Source: Sneathiella sedimenti
GTDB taxonomy: Bacteria; Pseudomonadota; Alphaproteobacteria; Sneathiellales; Sneathiellaceae
DNA: 64,000 nt
Assembly (NCBI RefSeq): GCF_017313765.1
Contig: NZ_JAFLNC010000002.1
Span: 682,001-746,000 of the forward strand
Reading direction: 5' to 3'
Part shown: positions 25,916 to 34,779 of the stretch, piece by piece
How the letters are laid out: the number at the start of each line of letters is the position of its first letter
Numbering within the stretch: position 1 is the first letter of the stretch
Notes under the pieces: generated by a model
What the model saw: only the letters and a program-made list of their open reading frames with translations
The model's database searches: none
Told to the model about the DNA's origin: nothing
Translations under genes and position numbers: made by a program

Positions 25916-26593
25916 ATGCAACAGAACTTGTTTAAGAAATCCGCGACGCTGGCCAGCCTGGTCGGGATGCTTCTATTGACCGCATCCTGCACATCCCCGG
26001 AAGGCTTGATGGGCGCTTATGATCGAACCGCGACACCGGAAAAGGCGACGCTGGACAAGAAAATCTCGGTCAGTGAGCTAACGCCAACCATTATTGTTGA
26101 TTTCGAAGCTGGCCGCGCCCGCCTTCCTGATATGGAAAAGGGTAAGCTGCTTGGCTTTATCGAGGCTCAGGAGATCGAGTTCGGCGAAACGGTCGAGGTC
26201 GAGTTTCCCAGCATTCAGGGCAATAGCGGGCTGAGCGAGCAACGATTCGCTGAGGTCGCAGAGTTCCTGCAGGACCGGGGCTTTTCCGTTGCACCACGCG
26301 CAACGAAGGAGAGCGGGACTGATTCGCTGCGGGTCTATTTCGTGAAATATATCGCTACGGTCGATCCGAACTGCCAGAAGGGCTGGTACAAGCCAAAAGG
26401 GATCGGATACGAAAATCTGCCGCTTCCCTATATGGGCTGTGCGAATGCCGATGCATTGGCAGGCATGATTGCCAATCCGCGCGATCTGGTCGATCCGGCG
26501 AATGAGAGTGCCGCCATTGGCGAGCGGGCGGCAAAGGCAATTGAAAATTACCGGGCCGGAGCGGCCAGTTCCGCCGGCGCTTCCGGGCAATAA
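25916..26593 (+). CDS. cpaD: Tad lipoprotein CpaD
   Basis: A 225-residue lipoprotein with a signal peptide and lipobox LLTASCTS. The CpaD-type domain ends with the conserved block YMGCANADALAGMIANPRDL. CpaD binds the secretin complex at the outer membrane. A strongly acidic region (FDAGRAR-like: DFEAGRARLPDME) precedes it. It starts five bases after cpaC, with GGAG in the cpaC tail as ribosome site. It is in the usual cpaBCDEF order, which supports the name despite low sequence conservation in this family. Confidence 0.9.
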   Translation: MQQNLFKKSATLASLVGMLLLTASCTSPEGLMGAYDRTATPEKATLDKKISVSELTPTIIVDFEAGRARLPDMEKGKLLGFIEAQEIEFGETVEVEFPSIQGNSGLSEQRFAEVAEFLQDRGFSVAPRATKESGTDSLRVYFVKYIATVDPNCQKGWYKPKGIGYENLPLPYMGCANADALAGMIANPRDLVDPANESAAIGERAAKAIENYRAGAASSAGASGQ

Positions 26594-26607
26594 GGGAGTC
26601 AGAGGAC

Positions 26608-27846
26608 ATGGCGAAATCTTCATCTTTAAGCACGCTTTTCGGCAACGCGGTCTGCGAAGATTATATGGGCTTTCTTGACGATGAAAAATCGCTGGAGGTC
26701 AGCCGCGAGGTCTGTACGGCGCTTGATTATTCGTTGGATTCAACCCTCGACGGCGGCATCACGGCGGCGTTGAGCCGGATTGAGCCGGGGCATTCCCCCA
26801 AAGTCGTGCTGGCCGACATCACCCAGAGCATCGACCCCGACAGTGACATCACGCGGCTTATCCGGAAAATGGGTCCGGAGAACACGCTGATCGTATTGGG
26901 TGCCTCGAACGATGTCAGCGAGTTTCGCAAAATGATTGCGCTTGGCGCCAAAGACTATTTGGTCAAGCCGTTGACAGCGGAGGTCCTGAAAGATGCGATT
27001 GAAAATGTCGGTCGCCAGTCCCAGGCACTCTCTGCTGCCCAAAGTGGCAAGTTGACCGTTGTTGTCGGCGTACGCGGTGGGGTCGGTGCGACGACCATTG
27101 CCACGAACCTCGCCTGGATCATGGCCAATGAGGAAAAGCTGCCGACGGCGCTGATGGACATGGACCTGCATTTCGGCACGACGACCCTGTCTCTTGATAT
27201 TGAAACGGGGGGTGGCTTCCGCGAGGCCCTCGAAAATCCGCACCGGCTCGACAAGCTGTTTCTGGATAGTGCGATTGTCAAGGATGGCGACCGTCTCGCA
27301 GTTCTTGGTACCGAAGAGCCGATTGATGAACTTGTTGATATGAATGAAGAATCGATCGACGCGCTGATCGGCGAGATCAGCCAGGACTATAACCAGGTTG
27401 TCGTCGATCTGCCGCGCCATCTCTTGCCGACGCAGGGGGCTCTTCTGGCCTCTGCCGATACGGTCATTCTCGTGTCCGATCAGTCGCTTGCTGGTATCCG
27501 CGATATCAACCGGATCACCCAGGCCATGACGACGCTGCAGACCAAGGGACGTATCCTTAAGGTGGTTAGCCGTGTCGGGTCTGATCGTTCAGCGCAGGTA
27601 TCCAAAGCGGATTTCGAACGCGGCCTGAACGAGTCGGTCGACTATGTGGTTCCGGAGGATTCCAAAACCCTGACCATCTGTGCCAACGCCGGTAAGGCGA
27701 TTGACGAGGTAGCGATCAAATCTCCCATCGCAAAGGTCTTGCAGGATCTGGCGGCGGATGTATCCGGATATGAAAAGCCGAAGAAGAAGGGACTGTTCAC
27801 ACTGGTTCCCGGCGGCAAGAAAAAGAAAGAAGTGGGTCCTAAGTAG
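26608..27846 (+). CDS. cpaE: CpaE/TadZ, polar-localising ParA/MinD-like ATPase
   Basis: A 412-residue protein. The N-terminal receiver-like domain (about 1-135) is followed by a ParA/MinD ATPase domain. Its P-loop is GVRGGVGATTIATN at about 153, a deviant Walker A in which the usual final GKT is GAT. This fits TadZ, which often lacks canonical ATPase residues. Other landmarks are MDMDLHFGTT and a Lys-rich end. TadZ places the secretion machine at the cell pole in related bacteria. The reading frame stop overlaps the cpaF start by one base, and GAGG precedes the ATG. Confidence 0.94.
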   Translation: MAKSSSLSTLFGNAVCEDYMGFLDDEKSLEVSREVCTALDYSLDSTLDGGITAALSRIEPGHSPKVVLADITQSIDPDSDITRLIRKMGPENTLIVLGASNDVSEFRKMIALGAKDYLVKPLTAEVLKDAIENVGRQSQALSAAQSGKLTVVVGVRGGVGATTIATNLAWIMANEEKLPTALMDMDLHFGTTTLSLDIETGGGFREALENPHRLDKLFLDSAIVKDGDRLAVLGTEEPIDELVDMNEESIDALIGEISQDYNQVVVDLPRHLLPTQGALLASADTVILVSDQSLAGIRDINRITQAMTTLQTKGRILKVVSRVGSDRSAQVSKADFERGLNESVDYVVPEDSKTLTICANAGKAIDEVAIKSPIAKVLQDLAADVSGYEKPKKKGLFTLVPGGKKKKEVGPK

Positions 27847-29750
27847 TGAGTTTATGGCGTTCATCTTCATCGGTTAAGAAAGGCAAGGCCGCTCCGGTAG
27901 CTCCGAGCGCGGCCGGCCCGCAGGTGACCGGTCTTCTGGCGAAATTGTCACCGGAGATCGCAGAAAAACTGCTGCCCGAAATTGATGCAAACGAAAACCG
28001 CTCTACCGTTGCGCAGTTGGTGAAGGCTTATCTTCGCGACGCCATGAAACGGGAAAAGGTGGATCTGAACGTCCTGGAACAGCGCACCCTCGTTAATGAC
28101 CTTACGCAGTCGCTGTGGAAGGAACTCGAGAAGAAAAAACAATCCCGGCCGGTTAAGGCAAGCCCTGAGCCGTCGGCTCCCGAAACCAGCGACGCTGTCG
28201 TTCCTGACGTCAAGGACGATCAGGACAGCACCGTCTATACGCAAATCATCGAAGAAGGGGTAACCGTCTTTGGCGTTGACCCGGAATCGCCGGTCGAGAT
28301 CAAGACCGAGTTTGAGCGACCGCAGGAGATTAACGATCCGGCACCGGGATTGGAAGCTGAAGACGATGAGGTAATCGAGCCTGTCGTACCGCTTGCCAAA
28401 ACCTTGGTTGAGGAAGATGAACCGGATCACAATGACAAGTCCGCAACCCTCTTCAATCTAGATATGACGCCGGAGACCACGGGCACCAAGATGAACAAGC
28501 ATCTTGAGACCGTGAAGCTCGTGGTGCAGCCGCTCCTGATGGAGCGCATCGATATCAGTGCTGCCGTCACCATGGACCGGCTCGACCTTGCGCGCGATAT
28601 TTCCGATATCATCACCGATATCCTGATCGAGGAACGCATCCAGCTCAACCAGCGTGAACAGCGTGAACTGGCCGAAAGCCTCATGCATGACATGCTTGGG
28701 CTGGGTCCGCTGGAGCCGCTGCTGGCCGATGAGTCGATTACGGATATCATGGTCAACGGCCCCAAGCAGGTCTATGTGGAACAGAAAGGCAAGCTGGTAC
28801 TGTCGGACTGCCAGTTCCGCGATAACGCCCATGTGTTGCAGGTCGCCGGCCGGATCGTCAGCCATGTCGGCCGCCGGGTCGATGAATCGAACCCGCTTGT
28901 GGATGCGCGTCTCGCCGACGGTAGCCGTGTAAATATCATCATTCCGCCGCTTGCCATTGACGGTCCGTCGATCTCGATTCGTAAGTTTGCCAAGCAGAAA
29001 ATTACCCTCGACGTGATGGAGCGGACGCAGAACCTGTCGTCGGCCATGGCGACGGTGCTTAGGGTTGCCGGCCGGTCGCGGCTGAACATCCTGATTTCAG
29101 GCGGTACCGGTTCCGGTAAGACGACCATGCTGAACGCGATTTCCCAGCTGATCGACCCGGGTGAGCGTATCGTCACCATTGAGGACGCGGCCGAGCTGCA
29201 GTTGCAGCAGCCGCATGTCGTGCGTCTGGAAACCCGATCCGCCAACCTTGAAGGCGGCGGCGAGATTTCAATGCGGGAATTGTTGAAGAACTCCCTGCGT
29301 ATGCGTCCCGATCGCATCATCCTTGGTGAAATTCGTGGCAGTGAGGCGATTGACATGCTTCAGGCCATGAACACGGGCCATGACGGATCACTGTCGACAA
29401 TTCACGCCAACCGCCCGCGTGAGGCTTTGACCCGGCTTGAAAACATGGTCGGGATGTCGAGCGTCAACCTGCCGGCAAAAGCCGTGCGTACCCAGATCGC
29501 TTCTGCGATTGACCTGATCGTCCAGATCAGCCGCATGCGCGACGGTGTCCGGCGCGTGACCTATATTTCCGAAGTCGTCGGCATGGAAGAAGACGTTATC
29601 ACCATGCAGGACCTCTTCTGGTACGAATTCCACAGTGAAGACAAGGGCGGCCGACTGCTCGGTGAGTTTAAGTCAACCGGACTGCGGCCGCATTTTGCGC
29701 CGCGCGCGGCTTATTTTGGCTTGGAGAAGATGCTTTTAGGAGCCATGTGA
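27846..29750 (+). CDS. cpaF: Tad secretion ATPase CpaF/TadA
   Basis: A 634-residue hexameric ATPase that powers pilus extension (and, in Tad systems, possibly retraction). The P-loop GGTGSGKT lies at about 419-426. The secretion ATPase signature includes MRPDRIILGEIRGSEAIDMLQAMNTGHDGSLSTIHANRPREAL. The first 200 residues form a variable region with an acidic linker (EAEDDEVIEPVVPL), longer than in many CpaF proteins. Start is GTG, overlapping the cpaE stop. The next gene starts at the cpaF stop codon (TGATG). Confidence 0.97.
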   Translation: MSLWRSSSSVKKGKAAPVAPSAAGPQVTGLLAKLSPEIAEKLLPEIDANENRSTVAQLVKAYLRDAMKREKVDLNVLEQRTLVNDLTQSLWKELEKKKQSRPVKASPEPSAPETSDAVVPDVKDDQDSTVYTQIIEEGVTVFGVDPESPVEIKTEFERPQEINDPAPGLEAEDDEVIEPVVPLAKTLVEEDEPDHNDKSATLFNLDMTPETTGTKMNKHLETVKLVVQPLLMERIDISAAVTMDRLDLARDISDIITDILIEERIQLNQREQRELAESLMHDMLGLGPLEPLLADESITDIMVNGPKQVYVEQKGKLVLSDCQFRDNAHVLQVAGRIVSHVGRRVDESNPLVDARLADGSRVNIIIPPLAIDGPSISIRKFAKQKITLDVMERTQNLSSAMATVLRVAGRSRLNILISGGTGSGKTTMLNAISQLIDPGERIVTIEDAAELQLQQPHVVRLETRSANLEGGGEISMRELLKNSLRMRPDRIILGEIRGSEAIDMLQAMNTGHDGSLSTIHANRPREALTRLENMVGMSSVNLPAKAVRTQIASAIDLIVQISRMRDGVRRVTYISEVVGMEEDVITMQDLFWYEFHSEDKGGRLLGEFKSTGLRPHFAPRAAYFGLEKMLLGAM

Positions 29751-30757
29751 TGATCGATTCTGCCGGATCTGGAGACCTACTAACCATGATGCTCGTCGTA
29801 GGGGGCGCAACGCTCCTTATATCCCTGCTGTTGGCATTTGCCTTCGCCGGGGGAGACAGCCATTCACGGGAAGCCAGGCGTCGCCTGACAGAGATCAGCC
29901 AGGGTCATAAACCGGTGGGCAAAACAAAGGCGCGCAGTTCGGCGCGGCGGACCCAGGATACCAGTGGCATCAAGCTTTTCGACAGCATGATCCGAACTCT
30001 CGTTCCCAACCCGGACCTGTTGAAAATACGGCTAGAGAAAACCGGGTTAAATATTCCGATCTCCAGATATGCGACCGTGACCGGCATCTTGATTCTGACG
30101 ATCATACTCGCCGGGCATTATCTCTATGACATGTCGATGTTCCTGGCGATACCGGTGGGTCTGGCGGCGGGCCTGTTTCTGCCGCACGCCACGGTCGGCT
30201 ATCTCGGCAAGCGGCGGGTCAACAAGTTCATGAAAACATTTCCCGAAGCGATCGAGCTGCTGTGTCGCGGTCTGCGCGCCGGTCTGCCGATCAGCGAGGC
30301 GATTGTTACCGTCGGCAATGATGCGCCTGATCCGGTGGGCAAGGAATTCCGGGGTGTTGCCAATGCCATGCGGGTGGGGCAGAGCCTTGAAAGCGGGCTC
30401 TGGGATGTTTCCCGTCGTATCGACCTGCCGGACTTCAAATTCCTGATTATCGCCATATCCATTCAGCGCGAAACGGGCGGTAACCTTGCCGAAACACTCG
30501 GCGGGCTTGCCAATACCCTGCGCAAACGGCGTCAGATCAAGCTCAAAATCAAGGCGATGTCGTCGGAGGCGCGGGCCAGCGCCTGGATTATCGGCTCCTT
30601 GCCCTTCATCATGTTCGGTCTGCTGTGGCTGGCAAATGAAGGCTATGTCGGGACGCTGCTGACTGATCCGCGCGGCATGTATTTGATCGGCGCGGGGCTC
30701 GGCATGATTGGCTCGGGCGTCGGCGTGATGGCCAAGATGGTCCGCTTCGAGATTTAG
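29750..30757 (+). CDS. tadB: inner-membrane platform protein TadB
   Basis: A 335-residue GspF/T2SF-type platform protein. Membrane segments lie near residues 12-32, 106-140 and two at the C-terminus (SAWIIGSLPFIMFGLLWLA and the last 25 residues). The T2SF domain includes FPEAIELLCRGLRAGLPISEAI and GGNLAETLGGLANTLRKRRQIK. TadB with TadC forms the inner-membrane base driven by CpaF. ATG at 29750 overlaps the cpaF stop, with AGGAG eight bases upstream. Order and size match other Tad loci. Confidence 0.95.
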   Translation: MIDSAGSGDLLTMMLVVGGATLLISLLLAFAFAGGDSHSREARRRLTEISQGHKPVGKTKARSSARRTQDTSGIKLFDSMIRTLVPNPDLLKIRLEKTGLNIPISRYATVTGILILTIILAGHYLYDMSMFLAIPVGLAAGLFLPHATVGYLGKRRVNKFMKTFPEAIELLCRGLRAGLPISEAIVTVGNDAPDPVGKEFRGVANAMRVGQSLESGLWDVSRRIDLPDFKFLIIAISIQRETGGNLAETLGGLANTLRKRRQIKLKIKAMSSEARASAWIIGSLPFIMFGLLWLANEGYVGTLLTDPRGMYLIGAGLGMIGSGVGVMAKMVRFEI

Positions 30758-30766
30758 GAGAGAGAC

Positions 30767-31750
30767 ATGGTCGATATCGTCACGCTACTTCCCGATTGGT
30801 TACGCGACGAAAATATGCTGGCGCTGATTGCGGGCGTTGCCTCTTTCGCGGTTGTCATGATGATGTGGAATGCCTTCCTCGTGAAGGACGCATTGCCGGG
30901 CCGGATCAAGAATCTTGAAAAACGGCGGACCAAGCTGAAGAGCGATATCGTCAACGAGACGAAGCAGCGCAGCAAGCTGATCGTGCGCGAGAACATGATG
31001 CATCGCGTGGTGAAGAAGCTGCAGCTGATGCGCGGCGAGCGCGCGAAGGTGATGGCGGCCAAGCTGGCAAAGGGTGGCTGGCGATCGAAAGACGCCCTGG
31101 TGGCCTATCTGTTTGCCAAGATTACGCTGCCGATTCTGTTTGCTGTCCTGACAGCCGCCTATCTTCTTGGCACGGATATTGTGGACTGGTCAGTCCCTGT
31201 ACGTCTACTGGCGGCCGGCTTCGCCGGCTTTGTCGGCTATTTGCTGCCCGATACCCTGGTGAAAAACAAGGTTGCCAAACGGTATCAGGCGATCCGGAAA
31301 TCGCTGCCGGACGCGCTCGATCTCCTGGTCATCTGTACGGAGGCGGGGCTCAATCTTGACAGCGGGCTGGACCGGGTTTGCCGTGAAATCGCCAACTCCG
31401 CGCCGGAACTGTCCGATGAACTCGGCCTGACCTCCATTGAAATCGGGTTCTTGCCCGATCGCAAGCTGGCGCTTGCCAATCTGGCGGCGCGCGTTGATTT
31501 CCAGGCCATGAATACGCTGGTCAATACGCTGATCCAGACGGAAAAATACGGAACGCCGCTGGCGGTTGCCCTTCGGGTGCTGGCCGCGGAAATGCGGGAC
31601 GAACGCCTGATGAAGGCGGAGGAGAAGGCGGCGCGGTTGCCCGCCATCATGACTGTCCCGATGATTGTCTTCATCCTGCCGGCGCTGTTTATCGTTCTGA
31701 TCGGCCCCGCGGTCCTGAAGGCCATCGATGCATTCGCCGGACCGGGCTGA
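30767..31750 (+). CDS. tadC: inner-membrane platform protein TadC
   Basis: A 327-residue TadC protein, the second T2SF-domain platform component. Landmarks are the N-terminal membrane segment, a basic cytoplasmic stretch (RRTKLKSDIVNETKQRSKL), IRKSLPDALDLLVICTEAGLNLDSGL as the T2SF core, and a C-terminal pair of membrane helices (MTVPMIVFILPALFIVLIGPAVL). It follows tadB after nine bases. It closes the cpaB-tadC run and is followed by a strong terminator. Confidence 0.95.
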   Translation: MVDIVTLLPDWLRDENMLALIAGVASFAVVMMMWNAFLVKDALPGRIKNLEKRRTKLKSDIVNETKQRSKLIVRENMMHRVVKKLQLMRGERAKVMAAKLAKGGWRSKDALVAYLFAKITLPILFAVLTAAYLLGTDIVDWSVPVRLLAAGFAGFVGYLLPDTLVKNKVAKRYQAIRKSLPDALDLLVICTEAGLNLDSGLDRVCREIANSAPELSDELGLTSIEIGFLPDRKLALANLAARVDFQAMNTLVNTLIQTEKYGTPLAVALRVLAAEMRDERLMKAEEKAARLPAIMTVPMIVFILPALFIVLIGPAVLKAIDAFAGPG

Positions 31751-31797
31751 CCCCTTTATGCGCTAAACGGGCTCTGGCCCTTTCGACGATATCATTC

Positions 31798-31836
31798 CCG
31801 GCGCCTGAGGATAATCCAGGCGCCGGTTTTATTTTG
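31798..31836 (+). terminator. rho-independent terminator after tadC
   Basis: CCGGCGCCTG pairs perfectly with CAGGCGCCGG around a nine-base loop, followed by TTTTATTTT. Confidence 0.94.
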
Positions 31837-32049
31837 CGCAGAGAACCGCGCCATATCTTGTCGTCGCCCGAGAGACAACTTCCTCGGCCCCGTAACGCCC
31901 AATATGGGGCAGGGGAAATTCCTCAAGTTTTAGGGGTGAGGTTTGCCGCACCGTGAAGAGGTGTGGGGGAGCTAACTAAGCCAGCGTTCCACCAGCTACG
32001 TCCGCCCTTCCAAGTCCAGAGGTATAGCGTCACGGTAGGGGAGCGGCAT

Positions 32050-32079
32050 AAAAAAACGGGCCGGTGATAAACCGGCCCG
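32050..32079 (-). terminator. rho-independent terminator after the TadD-SPOR gene
   Basis: On the minus strand CGGGCCGGT pairs with ACCGGCCCG around a five-base loop and is followed by a run of T residues. Confidence 0.94.
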
Positions 32080-32105
32080 CATATGCTGTCGTTTAACGGT
32101 GCCTG

Positions 32106-34067
32106 CTAGAGGGCGCCGTTGAAGTTTTCCTCAAACTCGGCAGTCAGGCTCGGTTCAAACGGTTTCTTCTGCTTGTTATCGTCGCCGCTATCCACCATGC
32201 GCTGGTTCGGTGCGAGGGAGGGTGTGCCGTCTTTCTTGACCGGTTCCTTGGATTTCGGCGTCATCGGGATGAAGCATTCGAAATTGCGATCGCGCAGGCT
32301 GCCGCAGAGCTGCATCATCCGGATCTTGTCGGAGAAGCCGCCAATTTTCAGGCGATAGAACAGGCCACCCTTATCCTCGCCGAGATCAATCTCCTGGATG
32401 ACAGGGTCGATTTCGCCAAGCAGGTCGACATTCTGGGTCTGCACGATTGACCAGCCTTTTTCCGCGTCCTTCTTTTCCTTGTAGGAGCCGATTTGCAGGA
32501 AGTAGCTGCCGCCATCAGGCTTGTAGGCGTTTACGCTTCCATTGACAGGCATATCACCGGGTGTCAGGCCAACCTTTTCTACGGTCGGGGCAGTTTCTAC
32601 CGGAACCTCCGCCACAACGGGGGCAGATTTGGGTGATACAGGCGCTGCTTTCTTGTCCAGCGTCCATTCGCGGGCTGGGGCCGGGGCCTCTACCTTCGCG
32701 GTGGTCACTGGTTTCTCGGCCGGTACGCTTTCCTTCTTCACGAAGGTCACAGGTTTTTCAGCGGGGGCCTTGGTATCTTTTGCGTCCACATCCTTCTTCG
32801 CGACGGTGACAGCTTTATCCTGTGCCGGTGCCGGGTCTTTCTTCACGAAAGTGACAGGCTTTTCCGCAGGAGCGTCAACCTCTGCGGCGGCAACCGCAAC
32901 CGGCTTTTCATCCGGCATTGGCGTTGTTTTCTTGGCGACAACAACAGGGGCCACATCCTTCACCACCGGTGATTTTGCTTTTGGCGTCTCGGATTTCGCC
33001 ATCATCATAGGCGGAGTCGCCGGAACGAGGCTTTTCGGCTCTGTCCGGGACGGTGCGGATTTCTTGCGGGCACTGGCATTCGTGCTCAGCTCTTCCTTGT
33101 CAAGCCGGGCCACGAGTACATCCGGGTTTTCCGGCAGGCGCGGCGTGGCGGATTTCGCCCGTTCATCGGCGACCACTTCATCCTTGGAGGCTTTCATCAG
33201 CTTGATCTGGTCATCCAGCGTGGCGACCTGTTCGTCTGTTTTGCTGTTCAGCGCCTCGAAATAAAGCGCATTGTTGCGGGCGTCCTTCTCCGAGAGATCC
33301 ATACGGGAATATTTCATCGCCTCGCCGGATTTCCCGGCCAGGCCATAGGCGAGTGCCAGGGTCTGGCGATGCTGCGCGGTGGCGTGCGGATTTTCGGTGA
33401 CAACCTTCAAGATCGCGATTGCCTGTTCGGTCTTGCCGGACAGGGCAAGGGAGAGAGCAAGATTACTCTTGTGGTTGAGGTTATCGGGGTCTGCCTTGAT
33501 GGCGCGTTGATAATAGCTCTGTGCCTTTTCATGATCGCCCGCCTTGTCGAGCGCGATAGCGAGGCCACCGAGGGACTTGCCGTCATTGCTGTCGATCTCA
33601 AGCGCATTCATAAAGGACTGGGAGGCGAGATAGGGCTTTTCAATCTGCAACTGGCTATAGCCGATGCCGTGATGGGCCGCGAGATTGTTCGCATCGAAGG
33701 CGAGAACGCGCTGGTAGATGGAGACGGCCTCTTGCGCCCGGCCGGTTTTGCGCAGGATTTCCCCAATTGCAAGATAGGGTTCGGGGTCGGTTGGGCGCTG
33801 GTTGGCGGCCGTGGCGTAAATCCCGAGCGCTGTCGTGGAATCATTCTTCTGCCAGGCGCGCTGGGCGACCCGCATCATTGATTCATAGGTCATGCCCTTC
33901 GATGAACTTGCATCGCTGGAGGCGGTCGTGGCGATCACGGGCCGGGCATCGGCCGGATCGGCAGAAGCAGATTGATCCGAGATCGTGTTACAACCCGCAG
34001 CAACCAGGCCGGTCGTAGCGAGAAGAACAATCCGGAGACGGGCGGCAAATCGTGTATTTTGCGGCAC
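32106..34067 (-). CDS. TadD-like TPR lipoprotein with C-terminal SPOR domain
   Basis: A 653-residue predicted lipoprotein. The signal peptide ends at VAAGCN. TPR repeats span about residues 60-250 (for example PEPYLAIGEILRKTGRAQEA and AAHHGIGYSQLQIEKPYLAS), as in TadD. A long Lys/Pro/Val-rich linker follows at about 310-500, with the phrase AEKPVTFVKK repeated. At about 520-595 lies a SPOR-like domain (YFLQIGSYKEKKDAEKGW, then GLFYRLKIGGF). SPOR domains bind peptidoglycan stripped of stem peptides. TadD is usually about 250 residues and lacks this module. It is convergent with tadC and closes the locus. Confidence 0.85.
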   Translation of the reverse strand: MPQNTRFAARLRIVLLATTGLVAAGCNTISDQSASADPADARPVIATTASSDASSSKGMTYESMMRVAQRAWQKNDSTTALGIYATAANQRPTDPEPYLAIGEILRKTGRAQEAVSIYQRVLAFDANNLAAHHGIGYSQLQIEKPYLASQSFMNALEIDSNDGKSLGGLAIALDKAGDHEKAQSYYQRAIKADPDNLNHKSNLALSLALSGKTEQAIAILKVVTENPHATAQHRQTLALAYGLAGKSGEAMKYSRMDLSEKDARNNALYFEALNSKTDEQVATLDDQIKLMKASKDEVVADERAKSATPRLPENPDVLVARLDKEELSTNASARKKSAPSRTEPKSLVPATPPMMMAKSETPKAKSPVVKDVAPVVVAKKTTPMPDEKPVAVAAAEVDAPAEKPVTFVKKDPAPAQDKAVTVAKKDVDAKDTKAPAEKPVTFVKKESVPAEKPVTTAKVEAPAPAREWTLDKKAAPVSPKSAPVVAEVPVETAPTVEKVGLTPGDMPVNGSVNAYKPDGGSYFLQIGSYKEKKDAEKGWSIVQTQNVDLLGEIDPVIQEIDLGEDKGGLFYRLKIGGFSDKIRMMQLCGSLRDRNFECFIPMTPKSKEPVKKDGTPSLAPNQRMVDSGDDNKQKKPFEPSLTAEFEENFNGAL

Positions 34068-34226
34068 AGCTAGGCCTCTCTTTAAATAGAAAAACTAATC
34101 AATGCTACATCCTAGGGGCATCTTCCTTAAAAACGGTTAATGGTTAGGAAAAATTGTCGTCAAATTGATTAAGAACCGCAATTAATCAAATTTTGCTAAT
34201 TTTCCCGGTATTTAGACTTAAAGAGC

Positions 34227-34583
34227 CTATAGCCGCCGCCGTTTGATGGGCTCGGCTTGCGCCGCCGGCTCGCGGTTTCGGCTTACCTCCACCGGTTGCT
34301 GGCCGGTGACGCTGACGGGATGACGGTAGGCGGGGGCTGAATTAACAGCCGGCGGCCGCGACGGATCAACAAAGCGGTGAAACATCCCGGAGCGGATCTG
34401 GTCCGGCAGGACATCAAACAAGGCGACCGTGTTGTCGAGGCCGATCCCGTTAACGAAATTGGCGATGGCGATGGTGAGCAGGCCGGTGCGTACCGTGCTA
34501 GCGTCTATGCCCTGCTGGTTGCAGCGGGCCAAGGCGTCCGAAAATTCCTTTGCGACGATATTATTCATGTTTTCCCTGTTCAT
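34227..34583 (-). CDS. uncharacterised small protein
   Basis: I do not recognise a family. The 118 residues divide into a helical N-terminal part (MNNIVAKEFSDALARCNQQG, then LLTIAIANFVNGIGLDNTVALFDVLP) and a Pro/Arg-rich, probably disordered tail ending in KRRRL. No signal peptide or membrane segment is clear. The start at 34583 has CAGGAG with a seven-base spacing. The open frame runs much further upstream, but that part overlaps the sirtuin gene and looks non-coding. It lies divergent from the sirtuin gene and near the Tad locus. Confidence 0.65.
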   Translation of the reverse strand: MNRENMNNIVAKEFSDALARCNQQGIDASTVRTGLLTIAIANFVNGIGLDNTVALFDVLPDQIRSGMFHRFVDPSRPPAVNSAPAYRHPVSVTGQQPVEVSRNREPAAQAEPIKRRRL

Positions 34584-34779
34584 GCTGAGCTCCTGGATAC
34601 GGGCATTGCGTGCAAGCGATGCCGTTTGACATGTACAGATAACGACCGGCGCGGCCATTTGTGACGAAGGATGTATAAATTTTCTGGAAATTAGGCTGTT
34701 ATCTGCTTTATCCGTATAATGGGGGCAAAGAACGCCCTTCCAATGGAACGGATGGGGCGCGGTGCACAAGGAGAGTGGA

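Larger units (their letters stand above)
31751..32105. other. 355-base intergenic region after tadC
   Basis: Holds one plus-strand terminator for tadC and one minus-strand terminator for the TadD-SPOR gene. The 213 bases between them (31837-32049) have no convincing ORF. They contain short inverted pairs, for example CCGAG with CTCGG near 31870-31891. I cannot assign a function. Confidence 0.5.
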
